NCBI GenBank assembly: GCA_945861435.1
Contig: CAMAUX010000011.1
Location: forward strand, 55,595 to 119,594
Direction of reading: 5' to 3'
Length of the DNA stretch: 64,000 nucleotides
From: Chthoniobacter flavus
Lineage (GTDB): Bacteria > Verrucomicrobiota > Verrucomicrobiia > Chthoniobacterales > Chthoniobacteraceae
The notes under the pieces were generated by a model. The model did not search any database, was not told the origin of the DNA, and was given only the letters and a program-made list of their open reading frames with translations. Positions 39,936 through 49,106 of this stretch are shown here, one piece after another. The translations under genes and the position numbers were made by a program. Every line of letters begins with the position of its first letter. Positions within the stretch are counted from its first letter, which is position 1.

Positions 39936-42923
39936 ATGAAGCACCTCTTCCTTCTCCTTCTGGCCAGCGCGTCGCTCCACGCCGAATCCATCGCCCCCTT
40001 CAAAGACTGGCGTCACTCCGGCACCCTCACGATCCTCACAGACTCGGCCGGCGCCGATCTCCCAGCCACCGCAGAAGAGCGCGACTTCCCTCTCCTCGTC
40101 CGTCTCCACAAGGACTGGTTCGACTTCTCCCAAACCCATGCGCAGGGAGCCGACCTCCGCTTCAGCGACAACCGCGGCACCCCGCTCGCACACCAGATCG
40201 AGTCATGGGATGCCGCTCTCGGTGAGGCAGCCATTTGGGTCCGCATCCCTGTAATCAAGGGGCAGGAGCGCCAACCGCTCCGCCTCCACTGGGGCAACTC
40301 CGCAGCCCCCGACGCCTCCGATTCCAAAGCCGTCTTCAACGCCTCCAACGGGTTCCTCAGCGTCTGGCACATGGGCGCCGACAGCCTCGACGCAACAGGC
40401 CTTCTCACCACCAAGGACACGGGCACCACGCCCACTCCCGGTCTCATCGGCGGCGCACGCCATTTCCCCGGAAAAGCCGGCCTCCTCGGCGGCGACAACA
40501 TCACCGGCTATCCCACGGGCTCAGCCCCGCATTCCACCGAAGCGTGGTTCCGCGCCGAAAGACCCAACTCCACCGTCGTCGCGTGGGGCAACGAAAAGGC
40601 ACAGGGCAAGGTGGTCATGCAATACCGCAGCCCTTCCCACGTCTCCATGGACTGCTACTTCTCGGGCGGCAACGTGAAGAGCGCCCCCTTCCCGTCCGGA
40701 CAGTGGATCCACGTCGCGCACACCTACGAGTCTGGCATGGCAAAGATCTACGTGGACGGCGAACTCAGCGCCTCGAACGCCAGCCGCGGCACCCCCCTCA
40801 ACATCCAGAACCCCGCACGCCTCTGGATTGGCGGCTGGTACGGCAACTACGACTTCATCGGCGACATCGACGAGGTCCGCATCTCCAGCGTCACCCGTTC
40901 GCCCGCGTGGATCCGTCTTTCCCACGCCAACCAGCAACCCTTCCAAACCCTCCACGGACCGCTCCTCCGTCCTTCCAGCACGGGCTCACCGCAGGCCCTG
41001 TCCATCGAACCCGCTTCCGCCTCCATCGACGAAGGGACCACTCTCCCGTTCACCGCCACCACACCCGACGCCCAGAAAATCACGTGGAGCCTCGTGCGCG
41101 ACGGCCGCGAGCAAGTCGTCGCCGTCGACCGCCTCCACCATTCCTTCACCGCTGCACGCATCCGCGGCGATTCCTCCGCCAAACTCATCCTCCGAGCCGT
41201 GACCGCGCGCGGGACTGAGTCGCGCGAGATCCCCATCACCATCCGCGAGTCTGTGCCGGAACCCGTGGTCACTCTTCGCGCACCGGCGCGGTGGGACGGA
41301 CGCAGCACGCTCCGCGTCGTGCCTGAGATCACCAACCGCTCCGCGCTTCAAAACAAGGGTGTTGGCGCTCTCGACATCCGCTGGACCATCGCCGACCTCG
41401 CGGTCACCCACGAAGCCGATGGCGAGACTCTCCGCCTCACTCGCGCCCAGAACAGCGGCACCATCACCGTCACCGCCTCCGTCTCCAACGGCGGCCCACC
41501 CACCTCCGCCTCCACCACCATCGAGATTCGCGAACCCGCTTCCGAACCATGGATGGCGCGCACACCCGAACCCGACGAGAAACCCACCGACCACCAATTC
41601 TACGCACGCGACGACCGCAACGAAGGAACCCTCTTCTGCAACGGCACACTGGCCGCTCCGCATGAGTCCGCCACGCTCGCCATCACCGCCGATGGAAAAC
41701 CCTTCGCGCTCCAGACCCAAAAACCCGGGTCCGGTGGCCGCTACGCCTTTGCAGTGCGACTAAAGCCCGGCCTCATCCACTACCGCGCCGTGCTCACCGC
41801 CGGCACCGCCAACGCCAACACCAGCGCGCCTGCTGTAATCCTCCACGAAGCCGACGACCTCGTTTGTGGCGACGCCTTCCTCCTCATGGGCCAGTCCAAC
41901 ACCGTCTCCACAGACTTCGGCAAGGAAGACCCCACCTTCCGCTCCGAGTGGATCCGATCCTTTGGCTCCATGTCGGGCAACCCCACCCCCCTGCGTCTCT
42001 GGGGCAATGCGGTCCACCGCAACCGCGATGGCGAGAAAGTCCAGATCGGCTACTGGGGCATGGAACTCGCACGACGCATTCTGGAGAAGCACCAGATCCC
42101 CGTCTGCATCCTCAACGGCGCGGTGGGTGGGACACGCATCGACCAGCACCAACGCAGCGCTGCCGATCCCGCAGACACCACCACCCTCTACGGCCGCCTG
42201 CTCTGGCGCGCACGCGAAGCCCGCCTCACCCACGGCATCCGCGGCATCCTCTGGCACCAAGGCGAGAACGACCAAGGAGCAGACGGCCCCACCGGCGGCT
42301 ACGGTTACGAACAATACCGCAGCCTCTTCCTCGCCCTCGCCGCCGCATGGAAGCAGGACTACCCCAATGTCCAAGCCTACCACGCATTCCAGATCTGGCC
42401 GAAATCCTGTGCCATGGGCATCGACGGCTCCGACAACCGTCTCCGCGAAGTCCAGCGCAACCTGCCCACCGCATTCGCAAAACTCAGCGTCATGTCCACC
42501 CTCGGCATCGACCCTCCAGGCGGCTGCCACTTCCCCGCCGCCGGTTACGCCGAATTCGCGCGCCTCATCTTCCCCCTCCTCGAACGCGACCACTACGGCG
42601 TCAAACCTCAGCAGCCCATCACCGCGCCCAATCTGCTGCGCGCGTCCTTCAACAGCACACGCGACGAGGTTGCCCTCACCTTCGATCAACCCGTCCTCTG
42701 GGACTCCGCGCTCGCTTCGCAATTCACCATCGACGGCACCGCGGGCTCCGTCACCGAAGGCCGCGCCGATGGATCTCGCATCACGCTTCGCCTCAAGACT
42801 CCGGGAGGCAGTTCCATCACCTACCTCGACAGCAAACAGTGGAGTCAGAAAACACTCCTGCGCGGCGGCAATGGCATCGCCGCGCTCACCTTCTGCGAGG
42901 TCCCCATCTCCCCCGCCCCCTGA
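39936..42923 (+). CDS. Large secreted DUF2341/LamG/SGNH esterase
   Basis: A 995-residue protein from ATG 39936, which begins a signal peptide (MKHLFLLLLASASLHA). A DUF2341-like domain (RDFPLLVRLHKDW near 50, GADLRFSDNRGTPLA near 72) is followed by a LamG domain (about 130-330, HVAHTYESGMAKIYVDGEL and GDIDEVRISS). Ig-like segments come next, then a sialate-O-acetylesterase-type SGNH domain: GQSN at 652-655 with Ser654 as nucleophile, NGAVGGTRI near 726, WHQGEND at 773-779 and GCHFPAAGYAEFARL near 865 with the catalytic His. A beta domain closes the protein. The likely role is deacetylation of a complex polysaccharide outside the cytoplasm. Confidence 0.85.
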   Translation: MKHLFLLLLASASLHAESIAPFKDWRHSGTLTILTDSAGADLPATAEERDFPLLVRLHKDWFDFSQTHAQGADLRFSDNRGTPLAHQIESWDAALGEAAIWVRIPVIKGQERQPLRLHWGNSAAPDASDSKAVFNASNGFLSVWHMGADSLDATGLLTTKDTGTTPTPGLIGGARHFPGKAGLLGGDNITGYPTGSAPHSTEAWFRAERPNSTVVAWGNEKAQGKVVMQYRSPSHVSMDCYFSGGNVKSAPFPSGQWIHVAHTYESGMAKIYVDGELSASNASRGTPLNIQNPARLWIGGWYGNYDFIGDIDEVRISSVTRSPAWIRLSHANQQPFQTLHGPLLRPSSTGSPQALSIEPASASIDEGTTLPFTATTPDAQKITWSLVRDGREQVVAVDRLHHSFTAARIRGDSSAKLILRAVTARGTESREIPITIRESVPEPVVTLRAPARWDGRSTLRVVPEITNRSALQNKGVGALDIRWTIADLAVTHEADGETLRLTRAQNSGTITVTASVSNGGPPTSASTTIEIREPASEPWMARTPEPDEKPTDHQFYARDDRNEGTLFCNGTLAAPHESATLAITADGKPFALQTQKPGSGGRYAFAVRLKPGLIHYRAVLTAGTANANTSAPAVILHEADDLVCGDAFLLMGQSNTVSTDFGKEDPTFRSEWIRSFGSMSGNPTPLRLWGNAVHRNRDGEKVQIGYWGMELARRILEKHQIPVCILNGAVGGTRIDQHQRSAADPADTTTLYGRLLWRAREARLTHGIRGILWHQGENDQGADGPTGGYGYEQYRSLFLALAAAWKQDYPNVQAYHAFQIWPKSCAMGIDGSDNRLREVQRNLPTAFAKLSVMSTLGIDPPGGCHFPAAGYAEFARLIFPLLERDHYGVKPQQPITAPNLLRASFNSTRDEVALTFDQPVLWDSALASQFTIDGTAGSVTEGRADGSRITLRLKTPGGSSITYLDSKQWSQKTLLRGGNGIAALTFCEVPISPAP

Positions 42924-42959
42924 GCAAACAGGACGCTGCCTCACCATCGCGCCGCGGCC

Positions 42960-43865
42960 TCAGTCCTTGCGCCCCAGATCCTGCATCCCGCGCATCTCCC
43001 GCTCCGCGATCTCCAGATCCTTGTTCTTGGGAAGCAACTGATGCACACGCTCCAGACGGCTCAGCACATCGCTCGTGAGCCGGTCCAGCTTCTCGTGCAG
43101 ATGCGCAATCTCGAGCTCCGCCTTCAGGTTCACATCGTACTCGATGTCCGCATGCACGCGGTCCTTGGCTGCCTGCCGGTTCTGACTGAGCAACACGAAC
43201 ACCGAAAGGAAGATCGCCTCCAGCGACACCGCCAGCGTCAGAAACCCGAAGGGATACGGGTCGAAGGGTGTGAACCCGGAAATAGGGATCCAGTTCACTG
43301 CGATCCACAGGCCGAACGCCACCACATGCACCACCAAAAACGGGATGCTGCCGGAGAACTCCGCGATCACGTCCGCGCTCTTCTGCACCAGCGTGCGGTG
43401 GTCCGCCGTCTCCTCATTCACGTTGCGCGTCGCCGTGTGCCGCAACCGCTCCACGGCCGCCCGTTGCTGCTTGCCCATCGCCGCCAGCAGATCCATCGCC
43501 GCCTGCGGACGCAACTCCACGAACTTCTCCAGATCACTGCGGTCCAGGCGCAGCGCCGTCATGTCCTGTGTCGCGATTACCGACGAACTCCGCGTCCCGG
43601 TATCCAGCATCGAGAGCTCACCGAAGAAGTCTCCGCGCGTCGCCACCTCCAGCACGATGCGCTCCCCGGTGTCATTCTTGAAAAACACCTCCGCCTCCCC
43701 CGAGCTGATCACAAAGATCGCATCCCCAGGATCTCCATACTCGAACACCATCTGCCCCGCCGCGAACTGGACCATATCCAGCCGCGCCGCCAACTCGATG
43801 CGCTCCGCATCATCCAGAAGATGGAACAGCGGCACCTCCTTCAACAACTCGGCTTCAGCGCTCAC
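42960..43865 (-). CDS. Cyclic nucleotide-binding domain fused to DUF1003
   Basis: A protein of 301 residues if the GTG at 43865 is the start. That start is preceded by CTGGAGGT and begins the conserved domain, while the ATG at 43997 would add 44 residues of low-complexity sequence. The N-terminal CNB fold (about 10-125) has AGQMVFEYGDPGDAIFVISSG and RGDFFGELSMLD, but the phosphate-binding cassette Arg context is only partly conserved (TGTRSSSVIA). DUF1003 (about 160-280) has two membrane helices (LVVHVVAFGLWIAVNW, FLTLAVSLEAIFLSVFVLLS) and the SQNRQAAKDR motif. A C-terminal coiled coil follows. Function unknown. Confidence 0.82.
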   Translation of the reverse strand: MSAEAELLKEVPLFHLLDDAERIELAARLDMVQFAAGQMVFEYGDPGDAIFVISSGEAEVFFKNDTGERIVLEVATRGDFFGELSMLDTGTRSSSVIATQDMTALRLDRSDLEKFVELRPQAAMDLLAAMGKQQRAAVERLRHTATRNVNEETADHRTLVQKSADVIAEFSGSIPFLVVHVVAFGLWIAVNWIPISGFTPFDPYPFGFLTLAVSLEAIFLSVFVLLSQNRQAAKDRVHADIEYDVNLKAELEIAHLHEKLDRLTSDVLSRLERVHQLLPKNKDLEIAEREMRGMQDLGRKD

Positions 43866-44392
43866 ACCTCCAGTCTTAACAGGGCTGGCCGCAGGCAGAA
43901 ACCCTGCCTGGCGACAAAATCGCGCACCAGTGGGTTGAGATGGAAGACCCCATGTCCGCAGCGGGTCACTCACCCACACTCTCTCGGCGCCATTCACCTT
44001 ACGCTGCGCCTCCCACGCGGCCGCCCGCTCCCTCTACCACAGACATGGGATTCACCCCACCTCATCGACGTTCACTCCAAGTAGCCAACTGTGGTCGAGA
44101 GAGCGCATTCCCTATCCTCGTTTTTACTCCCCCGCCTTCGTGCATTGGGTCCTTGTGAGAGAAGCCCTTCTCTCCTCCAAAACGCCCGACATTGGGACAC
44201 CAGCAAAGGACGGGCGCTGCTGCACACGACGACTTTGCTTTGCGGGACAGGACCAGCATTGCCCCGCGCTGCAGATATCGCAGCCTCTTACCGAAGCCGG
44301 ACAACCATCAACAGGAAGCTATATGTATGCAAATACGGTGGATTTAAACTTGTGATTAAACTAATGTTGCTTTGTCAACCAACACAGCGCCC
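43866..44392. other. Divergent intergenic region with AT-rich promoter-like segment
   Basis: 527 bp. The stretch at 44319-44370 is markedly AT-rich compared with its surroundings and probably carries the promoter of the downstream zinc protein. Nothing else is recognised. Confidence 0.45.
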
Positions 44393-45040
44393 ATGAAATC
44401 TGACTTCAACAACTGCGCCGGATGCGGCGCTGCAGCTGGCGTGGACAAGCTCTCCTGTCCGGAATGTCGCGAGCCCCTGATTGCGCCGGCGAAGCGTTCC
44501 ATAGCGGTGTGGAGGCTTGGGGAGGTGCGTGCCGGCGTCCTCAGTGGCATCACGCGCATTGTGTCCGAGGCCTTCAAGGTTCCAGTGGTTGTCCAACCAT
44601 CGCTGCTGGATCCCCGTCCTTCATTGCGTCCTCGCTGGAAGGGAGTTTCGGCCACGGCGTTTTTAAACCAAGTGGATCGTCGTGCAAAACGGGGCGTCCT
44701 ATTTTCGCTGGGAATCACGGAGGAGAACATCGTCCCCGGAGCGGCGTGGAATTATCTCTTTGGCTATGCGTACCTCGGCAGGCCGTCGTGCGTGGTGAGC
44801 CTGCATGAGATTTCATCGGACGGTGCGGATTTGAAGGCGATTGTGCGCCGCGCCGCCGCCATCGCCATTCACGAGATCGGTCACAATTGCGGACTGGATC
44901 ACCACGGGTATGACGACGGCATTCCCTGTGTGATGACGGCCGACACGCCGCTCGATTGCCTGGAGCTTCTCGACGAGGGAACCCACAAGTTCTGCCGGGA
45001 TTGCCAGCAGGTGGTGGACCGGAATCTATCCCAAGCCTGA
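44393..45040 (+). CDS. Divergent archaemetzincin-like zinc metalloprotease with N-terminal zinc ribbon
   Basis: A 215-residue protein (ATG 44393; a TTG at 44372 would add seven residues). The N-terminus has CAGC at 8-11 and CPEC at 22-25, a four-Cys zinc ribbon. The metalloprotease motif HEIGHNCGLDH spans 160-170, followed by CVM at 179-181 and CRDC at 201-204. Archaemetzincins (family M54) have HEXXHXXGXXHC, CXM and CXXC. Here the Cys after the third His is replaced by His171 and the spacing to CXM is longer, so the structural zinc site would be His-Cys3 at best. It lacks a signal peptide. The zinc ribbon and its position upstream of the J-domain cassette make it unusual. Confidence 0.65.
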   Translation: MKSDFNNCAGCGAAAGVDKLSCPECREPLIAPAKRSIAVWRLGEVRAGVLSGITRIVSEAFKVPVVVQPSLLDPRPSLRPRWKGVSATAFLNQVDRRAKRGVLFSLGITEENIVPGAAWNYLFGYAYLGRPSCVVSLHEISSDGADLKAIVRRAAAIAIHEIGHNCGLDHHGYDDGIPCVMTADTPLDCLELLDEGTHKFCRDCQQVVDRNLSQA

Positions 45041-45521
45041 GCGGTTCAAATCCGGAGGAAAAAGGACCTTGGGTGGACGCGGCGTGGAGCCTTCGCAAGC
45101 AGGCCAACCTTCCGCGTAGCTTCGAACCCAACCAGGCCGGGAATAGGCCTCAGCCGCGGAAATCATGCCTATCCCTTGCAGGCGTCCCTCCAGCCCCCCG
45201 CGCGGCGGAACTGGTCGCCGTCGTTCACCGCAGATGGGTTGAGGACCGCAGGCCACCGAACCGCGCACGACGAATCGGCAACACCCTTCTCCCCCAACTG
45301 GTGATGAGGTTGCTCATGGAATCGACTCTTTCCACAACCTCGACCCGATGGATGTCCCCCCCTCACTCCACGGCAACCGCCCGCTTTCCGCCCGTTCCGG
45401 TTCGCTGGGCGGAAAATAGATTTCCTTGCAGTCGAAGCCTCCGGGGAAAGGGCAGTTTTACTTGGTTTCGGCTACCCTCAGCCATTGACGCTCCCACCCG
45501 GCCTCCGCCACAGTAGATGGA
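45041..45521. other. Intergenic region before the J-domain cassette
   Basis: 481 bp with no coding frame I can support. It separates the zinc protein from the J-domain gene, so these may be separate transcription units. Confidence 0.4.
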
Positions 45522-45782
45522 GTGACTCACTACCAGACGCTGGGGGTATCTCCGGATTCCAAATACGATACCATCCGGAGCGCCTACCGCTCCTTGGTCA
45601 TTCGTCACCACCCGGACAAGGGCGGCGATCCACTGATTTTCAAAGCCGTTCAGCAAGCCTACGAAACCCTCGGCGACGAAACCAAACGCCGCGCCTACGA
45701 CTCCGCAGTCAAAAAGAAACCCGTCGCCTCGCTCACCGAAAGCGCAGCGCGCATCGTCGATGAATTTATTGCCGCATGTTGA
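45522..45782 (+). CDS. Stand-alone J-domain protein
   Basis: An 86-residue protein that is almost only a J-domain: YQTLGVSPDSKYDTIRSAYR (helices I-II), HPD at 30-32 within RHHPDKGGDPLIFK, then AYETLGDETKRRAYDSA. The HPD motif would stimulate an Hsp70 ATPase. There is no G/F region, zinc finger or membrane segment, so it is a class III co-chaperone with a short tail (KPVASLTESAARIVDEF). It starts with GTG. Its stop overlaps the next gene by 7 bp, so it leads a coupled cassette. Confidence 0.8.
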   Translation: MTHYQTLGVSPDSKYDTIRSAYRSLVIRHHPDKGGDPLIFKAVQQAYETLGDETKRRAYDSAVKKKPVASLTESAARIVDEFIAAC

Positions 45783-46288
45783 AATCCCCGATTTTTCCCT
45801 CGCCCTCGGCGGTTGCTGAATATGAGGAGCAGGTAGCCTCCTTCTTTCGCCGCTCAAACTCCAAGGCTGAAGGCGAAGCCGCCTTGTTGAGTCACTCGGC
45901 GAGCTTGTTGGCCCAGCTGGGCGATTTGCTACCCACCATCCGCGAATGTCCGGCTTATGCGGGCATCGCTTTTTATGGTCGCCTGCAAGCCGTCGACATC
46001 AAGCTGATCCGCCGCCTGATGGCCGATGGAGTCGCCTCCCCGGTCGCGATCGAAGCACTACGCGCCGGCAAAGCCTTGCGCGTGAGTGCGGCCGCCAAAA
46101 CCAGTTGGGATTTGCTCAAGAGTGCGGATCCCGATGCGCTCTGGAGCGCCATTCTTCTCAATTTGGTTCGCTCCACTGCCCCCTCAGAATCAAGGTCCAT
46201 GGGCTCCGAACCCGAGGAGAGCGAAGACGAGAATGGCGACGACGAACAGAACGAGCACGACCAACAGAACGAAGACGATGACAACTGA
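45776..46288 (+). CDS. Unknown protein with acidic C-terminal tail, J-domain cassette gene 2
   Basis: A 170-residue protein not assigned to any family. The body (about 1-135) is mostly helical, with LSHSASLLAQLGDLLP, YAGIAFYGRLQAVDIKLI and WDLLKSADPDALWSAILLNLV. The last 35 residues are very acidic (EPEESEDENGDDE, ending NEDDDN). It starts 7 bp inside the J-domain gene and ends 11 bp inside the next gene, so these genes are tightly coupled. The acidic tail could bind the Lys-rich tail of the fourth protein or mimic nucleic acid. Confidence 0.7.
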   Translation: MLKSPIFPSPSAVAEYEEQVASFFRRSNSKAEGEAALLSHSASLLAQLGDLLPTIRECPAYAGIAFYGRLQAVDIKLIRRLMADGVASPVAIEALRAGKALRVSAAAKTSWDLLKSADPDALWSAILLNLVRSTAPSESRSMGSEPEESEDENGDDEQNEHDQQNEDDDN

Positions 46289-46964
46289 TAACACCCTCGC
46301 GGTCCGGGCCGCCTTGGAAAGCGGAGCCGACGCCGCCGAAACCCAACTCGCCCTCATCGCCTCGAATGCCGGGGACTCTCAGCTCCAACTAGTCGTCGAG
46401 ACCCTCACTGCGGCGGAAATTAATGTCATCGTCGCCGATTCCGACATGGCCAAACCCTCGATCGCCCACGCCTTCATTACCCCGGCCCAATTTCTCGAAG
46501 CCTTCGACCGACTCGGCTCCCGCTGGTCCCGCTTCGACCAAGTTGAATCCGCCGCCGATTACCTCGAGGTGCAGGAAATCGTCGAGGACTTCCTCTGCCC
46601 AATGGTGCTCTCCGCCGAGGATCCAAAACGCGCCAAACAAATGCTCGGCACGCTTTTTGGCCATCCACTCGGCTGCGATGCGGTGCTCTTTACGGCGATC
46701 GACCGCAAGGATTACCAAGAATTTCTCGCCGCCCCGGGCGATCACTCCATCATCCGCGGCACTTGGCAGGAACTCCTCCAAAGCACACTCGAACATCACC
46801 CCCGCAAATACGCCGAAATCAAGGACCTAGCGGCGGCGATTCAGGAGGACGGGGAAAAGGGGATCCTCTCGTTTGTCACAACATTTCTGAACGAGATGCA
46901 CGAAGAGGCGAGCAAGTACCACGGACCGGTCGGCGTCGTCAGCGAAGACTTCGTGGACATTTAA
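46278..46964 (+). CDS. Unknown helical protein, J-domain cassette gene 3
   Basis: A 228-residue soluble protein without a family I recognise. It begins MTTDNTLAVRAALESGADAA and looks all-helical, with LVVETLTAAEINVIVADSD, PAQFLEAFDRLGSRW, YLEVQEIVEDFLCPMVL and LLQSTLEHHPRKYAEIKDL. No signal peptide, membrane segment or metal motif. It overlaps gene 2 by 11 bp and lies 3 bp before gene 4. Confidence 0.7.
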   Translation: MTTDNTLAVRAALESGADAAETQLALIASNAGDSQLQLVVETLTAAEINVIVADSDMAKPSIAHAFITPAQFLEAFDRLGSRWSRFDQVESAADYLEVQEIVEDFLCPMVLSAEDPKRAKQMLGTLFGHPLGCDAVLFTAIDRKDYQEFLAAPGDHSIIRGTWQELLQSTLEHHPRKYAEIKDLAAAIQEDGEKGILSFVTTFLNEMHEEASKYHGPVGVVSEDFVDI

Positions 46965-46967
46965 CCC

Positions 46968-47888
46968 GTGCAGATCCAGACCATTGACAACCGTCCGCCG
47001 CTCAGCGCGGTGATCGCGCTCGCCAAGGCCGAACGGGATCCCAACCTGCCCAAGTGGCGGGACGACATGACGAGCATGTCGGCGGAAATCGCGCGCAAAT
47101 ATTTCAGGACACTCACCGACGAGGACGTCCGCGATGGATTCAACGCCTGCGTCAACCTCCTCAGCATCGGTTTACTCCGCTCCACTACCGGCGCGATCGA
47201 ACCCGCTGCCTGGATCCAAACGCTCCGCGCTATCGGCGTTCGCGGCGTCAGTCGACTGACGGTCGAAATGATCAAGGCCTGTGACAGCCTCCCCGCTGAC
47301 AGCCTCGCCCCTTACGCCCCCCTCTCCACTACCCCAGACGCCGCGGCCCGCTCCTACCTCCACCGCCTGCTCCCCACGGCCTCCAGAGAAGGCCCAATCC
47401 GCGCCTACGCCGCCCTACAGGTCGAGACGGATACACGCGCCGACTTCAAACGTTCCATCGACCTAGCTCAGTGGCTGACGGCAAACCCGCCCATCGCCCG
47501 CGTTGTCCTGCGCTCCATGACCGAAAGCTTTGACTGGGAACACCTGTCCGCAGACGAGGTCATTCATCGCATCCTCTCCGTCGCCTGCGGCGTCGCCAAA
47601 GCCAACTCCTTTGCCGAACCCGATCTCGCGGAACCGGACACGGCTTTCCTAGAATTCCCAGTCACCACCCTCGGCCCCAATCTCTTCGCCGCTGCCCGCC
47701 GACGGTACGACGACCTAGTCGCCAAAATCCCCAGTCCCCTCCGGCTCGCCCTGATCCACGGGGAGTCGACCTGGTTCGACCGGTACATCATCCCTTCCGC
47801 CAAATCCTCCAAATCCCGAGCGGCAGCCCCCAAGCCTCCAGCCAAGGCCGCTAAAAAGCCGACCCGCAAAAAATCCCCCGGGAACTAG
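46968..47888 (+). CDS. Unknown protein with histone-like basic tail, J-domain cassette gene 4
   Basis: A 306-residue protein starting with GTG 3 bp after gene 3. The body (about 1-275) has no family I recognise. Notable pieces are LPKWRDDMTSMSAEIARKYFRTL near 27, DVRDGFNACVNLLSIGLLRS near 53 and RYDDLVAKIPSPLRLALIHGE near 248. The last 30 residues (PKPPAKAAKKPTRKKSPGN at the very end) are Lys/Ala/Pro-rich, like histone H1-type DNA-binding tails. That suggests nucleic-acid contact, or pairing with the acidic tail of gene 2. Confidence 0.7.
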   Translation: MQIQTIDNRPPLSAVIALAKAERDPNLPKWRDDMTSMSAEIARKYFRTLTDEDVRDGFNACVNLLSIGLLRSTTGAIEPAAWIQTLRAIGVRGVSRLTVEMIKACDSLPADSLAPYAPLSTTPDAAARSYLHRLLPTASREGPIRAYAALQVETDTRADFKRSIDLAQWLTANPPIARVVLRSMTESFDWEHLSADEVIHRILSVACGVAKANSFAEPDLAEPDTAFLEFPVTTLGPNLFAAARRRYDDLVAKIPSPLRLALIHGESTWFDRYIIPSAKSSKSRAAAPKPPAKAAKKPTRKKSPGN

Positions 47889-47925
47889 TGCAATCCGTCG
47901 CGCATGCGAACGGAGTTCCATTGTA

Positions 47926-47965
47926 GCAGCCGCAAGGGACGGAGCAGCCGCAAGAGCCGCAAGGG
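47926..47965. repeat. Short imperfect repeats of AGCCGCAAG type
   Basis: Three copies of AGCCGCAAG (or GCCGCAAGG) occur within 40 bp directly downstream of the J-domain cassette. The repeat is small and imperfect; it may be a terminator-region curiosity. Confidence 0.5.
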
Positions 47966-48128
47966 ACAGACACTTTATCCGAAGCCCTCTTTCAGCACGG
48001 ACCTTTGTTCGGTCCCCTGAGCGGACTCAGCACCGATGAACCGGTCGGGTCGGAAGAAGGTCCGCAGCGAGGATCAGCATGAAGGCCTGCCAGACAATCG
48101 CCGTCCACGCCGCAAGCCGGAGCCCCCC

Positions 48129-49106
48129 TCAAATCACCCGGTCCGCCAATGGCTCCCCGCCAAGATAACGGCGGAAGTTCGCGAGAAAATGGCGCACGAG
48201 CCGTTCCTCCTCGTCGTGATGCCCACCCGCCGTGTGCGGCGTGATCCAGCATCCAGGCGCCTTCCACAAGGGATGCTCGGACGGTAGCGGCTCGGGATCC
48301 GTCACATCCAGATACGCGGCGCTCAGATGCCCGCTTTCCAGCGCGCCGATCAACGCCTCCTGATCCACTGTCGTCCCGCGGCCCACATTGCAAAAACACG
48401 CACCCCGCTTCATTGCGGCGAAACGGGCGGCGCTCATGAACCCCCTCGTCTCTGCATTATCCGGCAGCAGGTTCACCACGTGATCCGCCTCGCCGAGCGC
48501 CGCCTCTAATCCCTCCGCATCCACCGTGCGCACACCGCCGGAACCCGATTGCAGGCGCCGGAACGCCGTGATCTCCACTTCAAAGGGCGCGAGTAATTCG
48601 GCCAGTCGGCGACCAATCGCGCCAAATCCCAGCAACACCACCTTCTGCCCCCGGAGCAAACGTGAACGACTGCGCCTCAGCGCCGCCGGCCAGCTGCGAT
48701 CCTCCCACTGCACTTGCACCGACTGCGGCAGCTCCCGCGCCACCGCGAGAAGGAAGGCCAGAGCCTGCTCCGCGCACGGGTCGGCGTACACCGCGGAACT
48801 GTTCGTGAGCTGCGCGCCCCGCTCCGCAAACCCGCGCCGGAATTCCTCGCTATCGTACCTCGTGTAACCAGCGCTGTTGAGCTGCACCCACCGCACTCGT
48901 GCAGACGCAACCACGCCACCCGGCTCTGGTTGCCCGAAGGCCACGTCCGCCTCGGCAAGCAACGGATCCGCACCGCCCGACACAAGGTTCGACACCGCCA
49001 GCTGGGTGGAGAACACCAACCGATGTCCGGCAAGCCCCTCCTCAAGCAAACGCGCCGCCGCGGCTCCAAACCGCACATTGCACCAGACCGTCTGTGGGCT
49101 GCTCAT
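48129..49106 (-). CDS. D-2-hydroxyacid dehydrogenase
   Basis: A 325-residue NAD-dependent dehydrogenase. The Rossmann motif LGFGAIGRRLAELL is near residue 157. Catalytic residues of the family are seen in order: Arg in NVGRGTTVD near 240, Glu in VTDPEPLPSEHP near 270, His in ITPHTAGG near 292. NSSAVYADPCAEQALAFLLA near 104 is the conserved cofactor-domain entry. The start ATG (49106) overlaps the stop of the PQQ-propeller gene (TGATG), so the two are translationally coupled. Substrate unknown. Confidence 0.9.
   Translation of the reverse strand: MSSPQTVWCNVRFGAAAARLLEEGLAGHRLVFSTQLAVSNLVSGGADPLLAEADVAFGQPEPGGVVASARVRWVQLNSAGYTRYDSEEFRRGFAERGAQLTNSSAVYADPCAEQALAFLLAVARELPQSVQVQWEDRSWPAALRRSRSRLLRGQKVVLLGFGAIGRRLAELLAPFEVEITAFRRLQSGSGGVRTVDAEGLEAALGEADHVVNLLPDNAETRGFMSAARFAAMKRGACFCNVGRGTTVDQEALIGALESGHLSAAYLDVTDPEPLPSEHPLWKAPGCWITPHTAGGHHDEEERLVRHFLANFRRYLGGEPLADRVI

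Noticed and set aside
41760..42947. Minus-strand 395-codon frame opposite the SGNH esterase
   Set aside because: Shadow frame of low-complexity composition; the plus strand contains all SGNH blocks.
44956..45516. Plus-strand 186-codon frame between the zinc protein and the J-domain gene
   Set aside because: Its first part overlaps the zinc protein in another frame, and the rest has Arg/Pro-rich composition with no conserved motif.
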